From positions 124,001 through 188,000 of the forward strand of contig NZ_RMVG01000004.1 in the NCBI RefSeq assembly GCF_003813865.1: a stretch of DNA of 64,000 nt, read 5' to 3'. Below, one piece after another: positions 28,243-38,376 of the stretch; the first letter of the stretch is position 1; every line of letters begins with the position of its first letter. The position numbers and the translations under genes were made by a program. Under the pieces are notes generated by a model. It was given only the letters and a program-made list of their open reading frames with translations, was not told the origin of the DNA and searched no databases. This DNA comes from Candidatus Pantoea deserta (GTDB taxonomy: Bacteria > Pseudomonadota > Gammaproteobacteria > Enterobacterales > Enterobacteriaceae).

Positions 28243-28307
28243 GGCTTTCTTCTTTCTGCCTGACAACCAGCGATGTTTCCTCACCCAAGGCAGAAGCCTC
28301 AAGCGCC
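28243..28307 (+). ncRNA. Sok-like antisense RNA region
   Basis: The strand opposite the hok leader carries CTTTCTTCTTTCTGCC followed by the region up to GGCAGAAGCCTCAAGCGCC, which matches remembered Sok RNA in order and layout. The presumed promoter (TTAATGAAAATTAGCTACGG) appears a few bases shorter than in R1, so expression is uncertain. Ends are approximate. Confidence 0.45.
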
Positions 28308-28313
28308 GGGGCG

Positions 28314-28341
28314 ATTATACCCGTTGCTCTTCCCTACCCAA
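28314..28341 (-). promoter_or_regulatory. hok promoter
   Basis: On the minus strand a perfect -10 TATAAT (28314-28319) is 16 bases after TTGGGT (28336-28341, 4 of 6 to TTGACA). The predicted mRNA start, about 28307, begins GGCGCTTGAGGC, the same 5' end as R1 hok mRNA. GGCGCTT can pair with AAGCGCC near the 3' end (27926-27932), like the tac-fbi fold-back that keeps full-length hok mRNA inactive. Confidence 0.75.
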
Positions 28342-28419
28342 TCCGCACGCTTTCGCTTAGCGGACGGCTTCTCAACCATTTTTGCAACTGCCGTCACCCT
28401 TACATTTTCTTGCGCGCAA

Positions 28420-28450
28420 AATAAAAAACCCCACGCCGAAGCGCGGGGTT
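28420..28450 (-). terminator. Terminator of gcd
   Basis: AACCCCGCGC-TTCG-GCGTGGGGTT stem-loop (one mismatch) followed by TTTTATT on the minus strand, 20 bases beyond the gcd stop. Confidence 0.85.
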
Positions 28451-28469
28451 TGTTAATAACGCTTAGCCG

Positions 28470-30902
28470 TTACGGCAGCGCATAGGCAATAACATAGTCG
28501 CCGCGATCTGGCGACTGACGCGCACCGCCTGCGGAGATCAGAATGTACTGTTTACCGTTTTTCGGCGAAACGTAGCTGATGGGTCCGCCCTGGCTGCCCA
28601 CCGGCAGGCGTGCTTTCCACACCTCTTTACCCGTCGAGCTGTCGAAGGCGCGCAGATAGTAATCCTGCGTACCGGCGATAAACACCAGGCCGCCCTGCGT
28701 CGCCAGGGTTCCGCCCAGCGTCGGCATACCAATTGGCATCTGCGCATGCATTTTAATACCAAACGGACCGGTATCCTGTACCGTACCTACCGGTACCTGC
28801 CAGACGATTTTACGCGTCTTCATATCAATTGCAGACAACGTGCCGAACGGCGGAGCCTGACACGGGATACCCAGCGGCGACATAAAGCGGTTTTTGTTTA
28901 CCGCGTAAGGCGTGCCTTTCAGGGGAACGGCGCCCATACCGGTATTGATGGCTTCGCCGCCGTTGCTGCCGCGCGCGATGTTTTTGGTATCGGCCGGGAT
29001 CATCTGTACCCACAGGCCCAAACGCATATCGTTGACGAACATGTACTGGTTGTTGGGATCAAACGACATGCTGCCCCAGTTCATGCCGCCAAGCGAACCT
29101 GGGAAGCTGAGCGATTTGTCGGTATCCGGCACGGTGAACAGACCGTTATAGCGCATCGATTTAAAGGCGATACGGCATGCCAGCTGATCAAACGGCGTTG
29201 CGCCCCACATGTCTGACTCGGTCAGCGTCTGGTTGCCGATCTGCGGCATCTCGGTAGAGTGCGGCTGCGTTTTCGTGTACTGCTCGTTGGGAATATGGCC
29301 CTGCGGCATCGGCAGCTCTTCGACTTTCGTCAGAGGCTTGCCGGTTTCGCGATCCAGCACGAAGATCATACCGGTTTTGCCGCCGATAACCACGGCAGGC
29401 TTAGTGGTGCCATCCTTCATCGGGAAGTCAACCAGGCTCGGCTGCATCGGCAGGTCGAAGTCCCACAGATCGTTATGCACGGTCTGGTAAACCCACTTCT
29501 CTTTACCGGTGGTCGCATCAAGCGCCAGCACGGATGCGCCGTATTTATGATCCAGCGCGGTGCGATTGGCTCCCCACAGGTCCACAGAAGAGCTGCCCAT
29601 CGGGATAAACACGGTGTTCATCGCCGGATCGTAGGACATCGGCGCCCAGGAGTTCGGGGTGCTGCGCTTGTAGTTCTCACCTGGCATCAGCACGGCGTTG
29701 GGATCGACGTTGCCTGGGTCAAACGCCCAGCGCTGCTGGCCGGTAATGACATCAAAACCGCGCAGTACGCCGCCTGGCATATCGGTCTGCACGTTGTCCG
29801 CAACGCGACCGCCGACCACCACAGTGGTGCCCGCCAGCGTCGGCGCTGACGTCAGCTGGTATTTCGGATCCTGCGCTTCGCCCAGACCCTCTTTGAGGTT
29901 CACCACGCCGTGATTACCGAAGTTCTCACAGAACTCGCCGTTATCGGCGTTGATGGCGATCAGACGCGCATCAATGGTGTTCATCAGAATACGACGCTGA
30001 CAGGTATCGCCCGCGGCCAGGGTCGCGGCAGGGACCGGGGTAGAACCCGGCTTGCTCGGCTGAGTCAGCGGTTTGGTGGCGTCAAAGTAGGCCAGGCCAC
30101 GGCAGCGCGGCCAGACTTCGGCCTGTGCGTTAATCTCGCGCTTCCAGATCTGCTTACCGCTGTCCGCTTCCACCGCAATCACGTTGTTGTGCGGCGTACA
30201 GAGATAAAGAGTATTGCCTATCTGCAACGGCGTTTGCTGATCTTCCGCGCCGTTGCCGGTCGGGCTGATCGGCGTATCGCCGGTATGGAAAGTCCAGGCG
30301 ACCTGCAAATCTTTCACGTTGTCGCGCGTGATTTGATCGGCAGCGACAAAGCGGTCGCCGCCCGGCGTGCGGCCATAGTTGCTCCAGTCCTGCTGCGGCT
30401 TGCTTTTATCGACCGGGATAAGCGGCAGCTCTTTGCCGGTGAAGGCGACGGTAGGATGAGGCTGGAACATCTGCACCAGCGTACCGACCATGCCGACCGC
30501 GATAACGGCGGACAGCACGTAAGACACTTTCGCCAGAGACGATTTTCCTTCGCGCTTACGCAGCGCAGGCCAGGTTAAAAAGGCCAGCAGCATCAGGCCT
30601 GACGGCACCATCAGACGCGATACCAGCGGCCAGAATGACCAGCCCGCATCAGCCAGCGCCCAAATCAGCGTGCCGACAAAGACCAGAATAAACAGGACGA
30701 CGGCAGAGGACTTACGACGGAAGAACTGAATTGCCGACAGCAGCGTCACAATACCGGCGATCAGGAAGTACCAGCTTCCGCCAAGCGATACCAGCTTGCC
30801 GCCGCCGATAGCAAAGAACAGGCCAATCGCCAGCAGCACCAGCCCCAGCAAAATAGACCAGATACCCAATCCTTTGCTGGATCGGGATGATGTTTCAGCC
30901 AT
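28470..30902 (-). CDS. gcd: Membrane-bound PQQ-dependent glucose dehydrogenase
   Basis: Oxidises glucose to gluconate in the periplasm and passes electrons to ubiquinone. 810 residues (E. coli 796). About five TM helices lie within the first 150 residues, followed by a PQQ propeller with tryptophan-docking repeats such as GRTPGGDRFVAADQI, GKQIWKREI and GKEVWKARL. Catalytic-region residues around WAPMSYDPAMNTVFIP and HNDLWDFDLPMQP are present. A good ribosome site (AGGAGAG) precedes the ATG. It needs PQQ; no pqq genes lie in this window, so synthesis elsewhere or uptake is required. In Pantoea-like bacteria this activity underlies gluconate production and phosphate solubilisation. Confidence 0.95.
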   Translation of the reverse strand: MAETSSRSSKGLGIWSILLGLVLLAIGLFFAIGGGKLVSLGGSWYFLIAGIVTLLSAIQFFRRKSSAVVLFILVFVGTLIWALADAGWSFWPLVSRLMVPSGLMLLAFLTWPALRKREGKSSLAKVSYVLSAVIAVGMVGTLVQMFQPHPTVAFTGKELPLIPVDKSKPQQDWSNYGRTPGGDRFVAADQITRDNVKDLQVAWTFHTGDTPISPTGNGAEDQQTPLQIGNTLYLCTPHNNVIAVEADSGKQIWKREINAQAEVWPRCRGLAYFDATKPLTQPSKPGSTPVPAATLAAGDTCQRRILMNTIDARLIAINADNGEFCENFGNHGVVNLKEGLGEAQDPKYQLTSAPTLAGTTVVVGGRVADNVQTDMPGGVLRGFDVITGQQRWAFDPGNVDPNAVLMPGENYKRSTPNSWAPMSYDPAMNTVFIPMGSSSVDLWGANRTALDHKYGASVLALDATTGKEKWVYQTVHNDLWDFDLPMQPSLVDFPMKDGTTKPAVVIGGKTGMIFVLDRETGKPLTKVEELPMPQGHIPNEQYTKTQPHSTEMPQIGNQTLTESDMWGATPFDQLACRIAFKSMRYNGLFTVPDTDKSLSFPGSLGGMNWGSMSFDPNNQYMFVNDMRLGLWVQMIPADTKNIARGSNGGEAINTGMGAVPLKGTPYAVNKNRFMSPLGIPCQAPPFGTLSAIDMKTRKIVWQVPVGTVQDTGPFGIKMHAQMPIGMPTLGGTLATQGGLVFIAGTQDYYLRAFDSSTGKEVWKARLPVGSQGGPISYVSPKNGKQYILISAGGARQSPDRGDYVIAYALP

Positions 30903-31280
30903 AACACAAACTCTCCTGAAAAAATAAAGCGGATACCTCTTACCTTCCGGGAAAGGCGGCTGAGGCGCAGCGGCGTCTGACGGGCCGGAGATAGCTTTAT
31001 TTTACTTGGTAATGATACGGACCTGTGTCCGGGTTGCAGGCATTGTGAACGAGGAGGCAATAAGCGTTTTTCGCCCTCGCGACAATACGGGCCAGGATTG
31101 TACCACCTGGTACATAATAAGGTGAACATCTATAACGTGAAGTAAACGTAGCAATAGCATTTTTGCTACAAACAAGCGGATAAGTGACTCAATTTATATG
31201 CTTCCTGCAAGAGGTGTAAAACTGCCAGAGGTTGTAAGAAAATGTGTAAGCAGACAGCCGTCTATCAATACCTTCGCAAA
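30903..31280. other. Intergenic region upstream of gcd
   Basis: No gene supported. It holds the gcd leader and promoter region on the minus strand; no regulator site was identified with confidence. Confidence 0.5.
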
Positions 31281-31310
31281 AGAAAAAGGGACCTTTCGGT
31301 CCCTTTTTTT
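31281..31310. terminator. Bidirectional terminator after der
   Basis: AAAAAGGGACC-TTTC-GGTCCCTTTTTTT: a symmetric stem flanked by A- and T-runs, able to end transcription from either side. The der stop lies at its edge. Confidence 0.9.
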
Positions 31311-32799
31311 ATCGCTTATTCTTTTTCAGATGCGAAATCAAACGCTTACGCTTACGCTGCTGATTCGGCGTCAGCAGATTACGTTTGCCCGCAAAGGGGT
31401 TATCGCCCTCTTTGAACTGAATACGAATCGGCGTTCCCATCACGTTCAGCGAACGACGGAAGTAGTTCATCAGATAACGCTTGTAGGAGTCCGGCAGATC
31501 TTTCACCTGATTACCGTGGATCACCACGATAGGCGGATTGTAGCCACCGGCATGGGCGTATTTCAGCTTCACGCGACGGCCCCGCACCAGCGGCGGCTGA
31601 TGGTCTTCCGCAGCCATGTTCATAATGCGCGTCAGCAAAGAGGTGTTAACACGTTTGGTCGAGCAGTCGTAGGCTTCCGTAACGGATTCGAACAGGTTGC
31701 CCACGCCGCTGCCGTGCAGCGCAGAGATAAAGTGCACCCGGGCAAAATCGATAAAGCCCAGACGGTAGTCCAGCGTCTCTTTAACCTGGTCCTTGATCTC
31801 CTGCGTCAGGCCATCCCATTTGTTAACCACAATCACCAGCGAACGGCCGCTGTTGAGGATAAAGCCAAGCAGCGACAGATCCTGATCTGAGATGCCTTCG
31901 CGCGCGTCAATTACCAGCATGACCACGTTAGCGTCTTCGATCGCCTGTAGCGTTTTAATCACCGAAAACTTTTCAACCGTATCGGTAATTTTGCCGCGCT
32001 TACGCACGCCCGCAGTATCAATCAGAATATATTCGCGGTCATCACGCTCCATCGGGATGTAAATGCTGTCACGGGTGGTGCCGGGCATGTCGTACACCAC
32101 GACACGGTCTTCGCCAAGAATACGGTTTGTCAGCGTCGATTTGCCGACGTTAGGACGTCCGACAATCGCCAGCTTGATCGGCAGCCCGGTGGGATCGAAA
32201 TCCTCTTCTTCCTCTTCCTCCAGCGTTTCGCCGTTCTCTTCCGCCGCTAGCGCCGCCCAGTAGGCTTCGTTTTCGTCTTCTTCGGTGACTTCACGCGGAT
32301 CGATTTCATCCATCCACGGCAGCAGAGCGGTTTCCAGCAGGCTGGTTACGCCGCGGCCATGAGAGGCTGCAATGGCGTGGATTTCTCCCAGTCCCAGCGA
32401 GTAGAAATCGGCCACTGCCGAATCAGGATCGAGACCGTCCGTTTTGTTGGCGACCAGAAAAGTCGGTTTCTGGCGCGAACGGATATGGTTAGCGATCTGC
32501 TTGTCCGCAGGCATCAGGCCCGCGCGCGCATCCACCATAAACAGTACGACGTCGGCTTCTTCAATCGCCAGCAGCGACTGCTCAGCCATACGCGTTTCGA
32601 CGCCCTCTTCAGTGCCATCGATACCGCCGGTATCAATAACAATAAATTCGCGCCCTTCTACTTCGGCGCGACCATATTTGCGATCGCGAGTCAGTCCAGG
32701 AAAATCCGCTACCAGCGCATCACGAGTGCGCGTCAAACGGTTAAACAGCGTGGATTTCCCCACATTGGGACGCCCAACCAGCGCGACCACAGGAATCAT
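31309..32799 (-). CDS. der: Ribosome-assembly GTPase Der (EngA)
   Basis: Tandem-GTPase essential for 50S assembly. 496 residues (E. coli 490). Both P-loops read GRPNVGKST (first near residue 8, second near 210), each followed by its DTGG/DTAG switch and NKxD motifs (NKTDGL, NKWDGL). An acidic linker (EEEEEEDFD) lies between them, and a KH-like basic C-terminus ends LKKNKR. Last gene downstream of bamB, as in E. coli, but separated by a terminator. Confidence 0.97.
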   Translation of the reverse strand: MIPVVALVGRPNVGKSTLFNRLTRTRDALVADFPGLTRDRKYGRAEVEGREFIVIDTGGIDGTEEGVETRMAEQSLLAIEEADVVLFMVDARAGLMPADKQIANHIRSRQKPTFLVANKTDGLDPDSAVADFYSLGLGEIHAIAASHGRGVTSLLETALLPWMDEIDPREVTEEDENEAYWAALAAEENGETLEEEEEEDFDPTGLPIKLAIVGRPNVGKSTLTNRILGEDRVVVYDMPGTTRDSIYIPMERDDREYILIDTAGVRKRGKITDTVEKFSVIKTLQAIEDANVVMLVIDAREGISDQDLSLLGFILNSGRSLVIVVNKWDGLTQEIKDQVKETLDYRLGFIDFARVHFISALHGSGVGNLFESVTEAYDCSTKRVNTSLLTRIMNMAAEDHQPPLVRGRRVKLKYAHAGGYNPPIVVIHGNQVKDLPDSYKRYLMNYFRRSLNVMGTPIRIQFKEGDNPFAGKRNLLTPNQQRKRKRLISHLKKNKR

Positions 32800-32904
32800 A
32801 ACAGTGCCTCAATAAAAAAATTAATCGCCCGAATGGCGTGATTATAACGGTTTTAACCGCCAGGTTCAGGCTGAAGGCGCTAAGAATATCATGCCTGACT
32901 AAAA

Positions 32905-32935
32905 ACGAAACGGCCCCTGACGCGTCAGGAGCCGT
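32905..32935 (-). terminator. Terminator after bamB
   Basis: ACGGCTCCTGACGCGTCAGGGGCCGT hairpin with TTTCGTTTTT following on the minus strand. Confidence 0.8.
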
Positions 32936-32963
32936 TATTCGGAAGGCGAATCCCGGTGACCGG

Positions 32964-34145
32964 TTAACGCGTAATCGCGTAAACCTCGCCGCCTTTGGCC
33001 TGAATAATCAGCTTGTCGCTGGCTACGACGGGTTCAGTCTGGAAGCCATCACTGTCCAGCTTCTGCTGAGCAACAAAACGGCCATCCGTGGTGTTGAGCC
33101 AGTGCAGATACCCTTCGCTGTCGCCCACAACCAGATAGCCGTTGAACAGCACCGGCGCCGTCAGATTGCGATGCAGCAGATCGCTCTGACGCCAGATAGC
33201 GACGCCGCCGTCTGCGTTCAGAGCGATCACGCGGTCGTCCTGATCCACCAGATAGATACGGCCCGCATCGACAATCAGATCTTTCACGCCGCCGATTTCG
33301 CGTTTCCACAGGATCTGACCAGAGCGCAGATCGAGCGCAGTCAGATTGCCGTTGTAAGCCAGAGCGTAGACTACCCCGTTAACAATGACCGGCGTGGTAT
33401 CGACATCGTTAAGACGATCGATTTCAGTCGCGCCGCTTGGCTGGGAAATACGCTGCTGCCAGATAAGCTGGCCCTGATTCATAATCACCGCGCTGACGCG
33501 ACCATTATCGCCGCCGACGATCGCGCCGCCGAAGGCCACCGCAGGCGCGGACTCGCCGCGCAGCGACAGCGCAGGCATATCAAGGTTAACGCTCCACTTC
33601 ACCGCGCCGCTGCTCTGATCCAGCCCCTGCAACATGCCGTTGCTGGTGTGCACCAGCACCAGACCGTCGCTGATAACCGGTCGCGACAGGGCCTCACCCG
33701 CTACCTGCGTCTGCCAGGCGATGCTGCCATCGCTGCTGTTCAACGCAAAGAGCTGGCCGCGTTCGCTGCCGATATAAATATGATCGCCTGCGGCGGTTAT
33801 GCCGCCGGAAAGCAACGCGGAGATGTTTTTCGAAAAGAAGCCGGTTTTCTCAGCGAGATCGACCTTCCATTTCTCTTTGCCGCTGGACGCATCCAGCGCT
33901 TTCACCACGCCAAAACGATCCGCCGCGAATACGGTATTGTCCTGCCATGCCGGATGCAGGTTAGAGTAAAAGTCGCCGATGCCATCGCCGACCGAGGTGC
34001 TCCACGCTTCCTGCGGCGTAAACTGATTTTCCACCTTCGGCAGCGGGGCCATTTTCACTACATCTTCTTCGCCGCTGAACAGCGAGCAACCGCTGAGCAG
34101 AGTGACTGAAATCAGCCCCGGCAGCAGGTATTTACGTAATTCCAT
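32964..34145 (-). CDS. bamB: BamB, outer-membrane beta-barrel assembly lipoprotein
   Basis: Lipoprotein of the BAM complex that binds BamA. 393 residues (E. coli 392). The lipobox LLSGC puts the lipidated cysteine at residue 20. The body is an eight-bladed propeller of PQQ-like repeats (GREKWKVDLA-type blades, for example SSGKEKWKVDLAEKTG and RSGQILWKREIGG). Follows yfgM by 19 bases in the conserved hisS-yfgM-bamB-der order. Confidence 0.96.
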   Translation of the reverse strand: MELRKYLLPGLISVTLLSGCSLFSGEEDVVKMAPLPKVENQFTPQEAWSTSVGDGIGDFYSNLHPAWQDNTVFAADRFGVVKALDASSGKEKWKVDLAEKTGFFSKNISALLSGGITAAGDHIYIGSERGQLFALNSSDGSIAWQTQVAGEALSRPVISDGLVLVHTSNGMLQGLDQSSGAVKWSVNLDMPALSLRGESAPAVAFGGAIVGGDNGRVSAVIMNQGQLIWQQRISQPSGATEIDRLNDVDTTPVIVNGVVYALAYNGNLTALDLRSGQILWKREIGGVKDLIVDAGRIYLVDQDDRVIALNADGGVAIWRQSDLLHRNLTAPVLFNGYLVVGDSEGYLHWLNTTDGRFVAQQKLDSDGFQTEPVVASDKLIIQAKGGEVYAITR

Positions 34146-34164
34146 GCGCTCTCTCTTGACTGGC

Positions 34165-34782
34165 TTAGCTTAAGTTATTCATCTTCATCTGCATCATTTG
34201 CTTCAGCGCCGGAGAGGCGTTTGAATCAACGCCCTTGCTCCACGCCTCGCGAGCGCCCTGCTTATCGCCTTTGCTTAGCAGCGCTTCGCCCCGAATATCC
34301 GCGACAATGGCTGTCCAGCCATCGCCCTTAACAGCGTCAAGGGTTTTAAGCGCGGCATCCGCCTGATTCTGTTGCAGTTGAATGCGTGCCAGGCGCAGGT
34401 TAATAACCGCCTGCAAATTGGCATCTTTGGTATTTTTCAGGCTATTTTCCAGCAGGGAAGAGGCCTTATCCAGCTGGTTAGCATCCACATACTGTTTCGC
34501 CACGTCCATCGCCGCCAGCGCGCCGTAGGTGTTGCTGTTCTCATTAGCGAATTTAGCCACCGCGTCCAGCGTTGCGGGCTGATCGGCTTTCATAGCGCTG
34601 GTCAGCTGCTGGTACTGCGCTGAAACCGCTTTTGATGCGCTGTCTTCATGGCTGGCCCAGTAACGCCAGCCGCCCAGCGCGGCAATGCCGATGATCACGC
34701 CGACCGCCAGCGCCTTGCCATTGTTGGCAAAAAAGCGACGTAACGCGTCAACCTGCTCGTTTTCATTGCTATAGACTTCCAC
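34165..34782 (-). CDS. yfgM: YfgM, periplasmic TPR-like partner of SecYEG
   Basis: 205-residue inner-membrane protein with one N-terminal TM helix (AVGVIIGIAALGGWRYW, about residues 27-43) and a periplasmic TPR-like domain. E. coli YfgM associates with SecYEG and PpiD and assists periplasmic chaperones. The N-terminal cytoplasmic VYSNENEQVDALRRFFANNGK segment is conserved. Between hisS and bamB, short gaps, so probably one operon. Confidence 0.94.
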   Translation of the reverse strand: MEVYSNENEQVDALRRFFANNGKALAVGVIIGIAALGGWRYWASHEDSASKAVSAQYQQLTSAMKADQPATLDAVAKFANENSNTYGALAAMDVAKQYVDANQLDKASSLLENSLKNTKDANLQAVINLRLARIQLQQNQADAALKTLDAVKGDGWTAIVADIRGEALLSKGDKQGAREAWSKGVDSNASPALKQMMQMKMNNLS

Positions 34783-34821
34783 GCGATCCCTCTCCTTTCT
34801 CTGGTTGGCGCCGTGCCACGC

Positions 34822-36096
34822 TTACTGCAACAGCGTGCGCAATGCAGCAGCAGCCTCTGTCTGCGGCAGCGTTTGTTGATCGCCGCTGCGCAAATCTTTG
34901 ATTACGACCTGACCCGCCTTAACTTCGTCCTCGCCGACAACCAGCGCAATGCGAGCGCCCCATTTGTCAGCGCGCGCAAACTGTTTCTTAAAGTTGCCGC
35001 CGCCGAAGTTTGTCATCAGCTTCAGTTCCGGCGCTTCGTCGCGCAATGTTTCCGCCAGCTGCATAGCAGCAGACTGAACACCCTGGCCCGAAGCGATAAC
35101 ATAGACATCAACAACGCGCGTCGGTTCAAATTCAGGATTCACGGCCTGAACCAGCAGCACCAGACGCTCCATGCCCATTGCAAAACCCACGGCTGGCGTT
35201 GCGCGGCCGCCCAGCTGCTCGACCAGACCGTCGTAACGTCCGCCGCCGCACACCGTGCCCTGCGCGCCGAGGCTCTCGGTCACCCACTCAAAAACGGTGC
35301 GGTTATAGTAGTCGAGACCGCGCACCAGGCGCTGATTGACGGTATAGGCGATGCCTGCGTCGTCCAGCAGAGCGCACAGCCCCTGAAAATGCTCGCGAGA
35401 TTCGCTGTCGAGATGATCCATCAGCTGCGGCGCATCGTTGAGTAGCGTCTGTACTTCGGGATTTTTACTGTCCAGCACGCGCAGCGGGTTGCTGTACATA
35501 CGGCGCTTGCTGTCTTCGTCCAGCGTCTCTTTATGCTGCTCAAGGAAGGCCACCAGCGCTTCGCGATAGTTAGCGCGCGCCTCAAGCGAGCCGATAGAGT
35601 TAAGCTCCAGGCGCACGTGATCGGCGATGCCCAGCGCTTTCCACCAGCGCGCGGTCAGCATAATCAGCTCGGCGTCGACATCCGGGCCTTGCAGACCAAA
35701 GACTTCAGCGCCCATCTGGTGGAACTGACGATAGCGGCCTTTCTGCGGACGCTCGTAGCGAAACATGGGGCCCATGTACCACAGACGCTGCTCCTGATTG
35801 TAGAGCAGCCCATGTTCAATACCGGCGCGCACGCAGCCAGCGGTCCCTTCCGGGCGTAGCGTCAGGCTCTCGCCGTTGCGGTCGTCAAAGGTGTACATCT
35901 CTTTTTCAACCACATCGGTCACTTCGCCGATGGCGCGTTTGAAAAGCGGAGTTTGTTCGACGATCGGCATGCGGATTTCGCTGTAGCCGTAGCTGGCCAG
36001 CACCTGCTTGAGCGTACCTTCAATCCGTTGCCAGATAGCCGTGTCTGCCGGCAGGTAGTCGTTCATGCCGCGGATAGCTTGAATATTCTTCGCCAC
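34822..36096 (-). CDS. hisS: Histidyl-tRNA synthetase
   Basis: Class II aminoacyl-tRNA synthetase, 424 residues as in E. coli. Motif 1-2 region shows [16 protein letters not shown] and [15 protein letters not shown]; histidine-specific [15 protein letters not shown] and motif 3 GFAMGMERL follow. The C-terminal anticodon-binding domain holds [18 protein letters not shown]. Separated from ispG by a hairpin with a T-run, suggesting its own or attenuated expression. Confidence 0.98.
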   Translation of the reverse strand: MAKNIQAIRGMNDYLPADTAIWQRIEGTLKQVLASYGYSEIRMPIVEQTPLFKRAIGEVTDVVEKEMYTFDDRNGESLTLRPEGTAGCVRAGIEHGLLYNQEQRLWYMGPMFRYERPQKGRYRQFHQMGAEVFGLQGPDVDAELIMLTARWWKALGIADHVRLELNSIGSLEARANYREALVAFLEQHKETLDEDSKRRMYSNPLRVLDSKNPEVQTLLNDAPQLMDHLDSESREHFQGLCALLDDAGIAYTVNQRLVRGLDYYNRTVFEWVTESLGAQGTVCGGGRYDGLVEQLGGRATPAVGFAMGMERLVLLVQAVNPEFEPTRVVDVYVIASGQGVQSAAMQLAETLRDEAPELKLMTNFGGGNFKKQFARADKWGARIALVVGEDEVKAGQVVIKDLRSGDQQTLPQTEAAAALRTLLQ

Positions 36097-36114
36097 GTTA
36101 AAATCTCTTAATGC

Positions 36115-36164
36115 AAAAAAACCTGTCCGGCATCATACCTTATGAGGATGAAACCGCACAGGTT
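36115..36164 (-). terminator. Hairpin with T-run between ispG and hisS
   Basis: AACCTGTGCGG ... CCGGACAGGTT (one mismatch) with a 23-base loop, then TTTTTT on the minus strand, directly before the hisS start. A possible attenuator or partial terminator. Confidence 0.65.
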
Positions 36165-36197
36165 CATTAAACAAAGTCGCGCTGGGCGCGCTGACGC

Positions 36198-37319
36198 TTA
36201 GTTTTCCAGCTGCTGTACGTTGATACGTCGATTTTCATCCAACATGGTCGCCTTAGCGCGAATGCGTGCCTCAAGCTGGTCGATCATATCGTCGTTATCG
36301 AGACGGTCGCGCTGACGCACGCCATCTTCGTAAAAGCCGCTTTTTTTGTTGCCGCCGGTGACGCCCAGCGTCGATACCGTGGCTTCGCCGGGACCATTTA
36401 CTACGCAGCCGATGATAGAGACGTCCATTGGCGTAATAATGTCTTCCAGACGCTGCTCAAGCGCATTTACCGTGCCGATGACGTCGAACTCCTGGCGTGA
36501 GCAGGTCGGGCAGGCGATAAAGTTGATGCCGCGCGAGCGAATGCGCAGCGACTTCAAAATATCAAAGCCCACTTTGACCTCTTCGACCGGATCGGCTGCC
36601 AGCGAGATGCGCAGCGTATCGCCAATCCCTTCAGACAGCAGCAGGCCGAGACCAATGGCCGATTTCACCGCGCCCGCGCGCGCGCCGCCCGCTTCGGTGA
36701 TGCCGAGGTGCAGCGGCTGATCGATCTGCTTCGCCAGCAGGCGATAGGATTCTACGGCCAGAAAAACGTCTGAAGCTTTTACGCTGACTTTGAACTGGTC
36801 GAAGTTAAGGCGATCGAGGTGATCGACGTGACGCATAGCCGATTCCAGCAGCGCCTGCGGCGTCGGCTCGCCATATTTTTCCTGCAAATCTTTTTCCAGC
36901 GAACCGGCATTGACGCCGATACGGATCGGAATATTGTGATCGCGCGCGCAGTCCACGACCTGGCGGATACGTTCGTTGTTGCCGATATTGCCTGGATTGA
37001 TACGCAGGCAGTCGACGCCGTATTCGGCGACCTTGAGCGCGATGCGATAGTCAAAGTGAATGTCAGCCACCAGCGGCACGTTCACGCGCTGCTTGATGAG
37101 CTTAAAGGCTTCCGCGGCGTCCATGGTTGGCACAGAGACGCGAACAATATCCACGCCGACGCGCTCAAGCGCTTTAATCTGGTTAACCGTGGCTTCCACA
37201 TCGGTTGTGCGGGTATTGGTCATCGACTGGACGGCGATAGGCGCGCCGTCGCCGACAGGCACCTTGCCGACATAAATCCGGGTTGATTTACGACGGATTA
37301 TGGGTGCTTCGTTATGCAT
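36198..37319 (-). CDS. ispG: IspG, 4-hydroxy-3-methylbut-2-enyl diphosphate synthase
   Basis: 4Fe-4S enzyme of the MEP isoprenoid pathway converting MEcPP to HMBPP. 373 residues from the ATG at 37319 (GGAG upstream), starting [18 protein letters not shown] like E. coli; a longer frame from 37367 is not supported. Cluster cysteines lie in [13 protein letters not shown] and [11 protein letters not shown]. It depends on Fe-S assembly, relevant because most isc genes are missing at their usual site downstream. Conserved rodZ-ispG-hisS order. Confidence 0.97.
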   Translation of the reverse strand: MHNEAPIIRRKSTRIYVGKVPVGDGAPIAVQSMTNTRTTDVEATVNQIKALERVGVDIVRVSVPTMDAAEAFKLIKQRVNVPLVADIHFDYRIALKVAEYGVDCLRINPGNIGNNERIRQVVDCARDHNIPIRIGVNAGSLEKDLQEKYGEPTPQALLESAMRHVDHLDRLNFDQFKVSVKASDVFLAVESYRLLAKQIDQPLHLGITEAGGARAGAVKSAIGLGLLLSEGIGDTLRISLAADPVEEVKVGFDILKSLRIRSRGINFIACPTCSRQEFDVIGTVNALEQRLEDIITPMDVSIIGCVVNGPGEATVSTLGVTGGNKKSGFYEDGVRQRDRLDNDDMIDQLEARIRAKATMLDENRRINVQQLEN

Positions 37320-37356
37320 ATTCTTTCTCCACAATTGCCCTGGGCGCGATGCAGCG

Positions 37357-38376
37357 TTATTGCGCACCCAACGTCAGGCGAGCAACCTGGTTATTACGGA
37401 TAAATCGACTTAAATCAACTGGCTGGTTCTGATATTGCACCTGTACCGCCGCCGGTGCGCCAATTTTCAGACGATAGGGCGCGGTTCCGGACAGGCTGAG
37501 TTTACCACCGCTGCGTTGCATTCCGCTGAACAGTTTCTTACCGGTGGCGTCAGACACCTCCAGCCAGCAGTCAGCGTTAAAGTTCATTACGATGGTATTG
37601 GGATCGGCCGCCGCTTCGCCAACGGCAGCGCCGCTGGTTGGCAGCTGACCCGCTGTGGCTGACGGGCTGGCGGCGTTATCAACCGGCGCCTGGCTCGGTG
37701 ACACCACCGCATTACCGTTGCTGGTCGAGGTTGCGGCTGGCGCGGCGCTGCTGTCAGCGCTTTGCGCCGGAGCGGCGGCGCTGGATGGCTGGCTGGCGGC
37801 AGGCGCTTCCGCGCTGGCCGCCGGGCTGTTGGTCTCATCCGGCGCGGCAGGCGCGGCGGATCCGTCGCTGGCGTCATTACTGCCGCCGTCCAGCGGAATT
37901 GACTGACTATTGTCGCCGCTGCTGCCGTTTTGATCGGCCATAGAGACCAGATCGTCCTGGGAGGCTTTATGATTTTGCCACCACCATGCGCCGGTCAGAC
38001 CCACCACCACAAACAGCACCAGCCAGGTAAAAATCATTAACCAGCCGTCGCGTTTTTTGCGGCGCTTACCGAGCGAGAAGTGCTGCATCGGCTCGATTTT
38101 TGCCGCGCGCACCGGCGTCTGCTTCGCCATCATCGGCAGCAGTTCCTCTTCCGGAATGTGCACCAGACGCGCATAGGAGCGAATGTATCCACGCAAAAAG
38201 GTCGACGCCAGATCGGCAGGCGATTTGTCCTCTTCGATATCACGTACGGTAGAGAGTTTCAGGCAGAGGCGTTCAGCCACGTTTTGCTGAGTCAGCCCCA
38301 TTTTCTCACGGGCCAGACGCAGGCGTTCACCTGTGGAATGTACTACAGAGTTGTCTTGAGTGGCTTCAGTATTCAT
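37357..38376 (-). CDS. rodZ: RodZ, rod-shape cytoskeletal protein
   Basis: Bitopic inner-membrane protein linking MreB to the wall elongation machinery. 339 residues. N-terminal HTH domain ([21 protein letters not shown], about residues 17-37), basic KRRKKRDGW before a TM helix at about 113-132, a long Ala/Ser/Pro-rich periplasmic linker (about 150-240) and a C-terminal beta domain ending RLTLGAQ. Its start overlaps the pilW stop by 11 bases, so the two are translationally linked. Confidence 0.95.
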   Translation of the reverse strand: MNTEATQDNSVVHSTGERLRLAREKMGLTQQNVAERLCLKLSTVRDIEEDKSPADLASTFLRGYIRSYARLVHIPEEELLPMMAKQTPVRAAKIEPMQHFSLGKRRKKRDGWLMIFTWLVLFVVVGLTGAWWWQNHKASQDDLVSMADQNGSSGDNSQSIPLDGGSNDASDGSAAPAAPDETNSPAASAEAPAASQPSSAAAPAQSADSSAAPAATSTSNGNAVVSPSQAPVDNAASPSATAGQLPTSGAAVGEAAADPNTIVMNFNADCWLEVSDATGKKLFSGMQRSGGKLSLSGTAPYRLKIGAPAAVQVQYQNQPVDLSRFIRNNQVARLTLGAQ

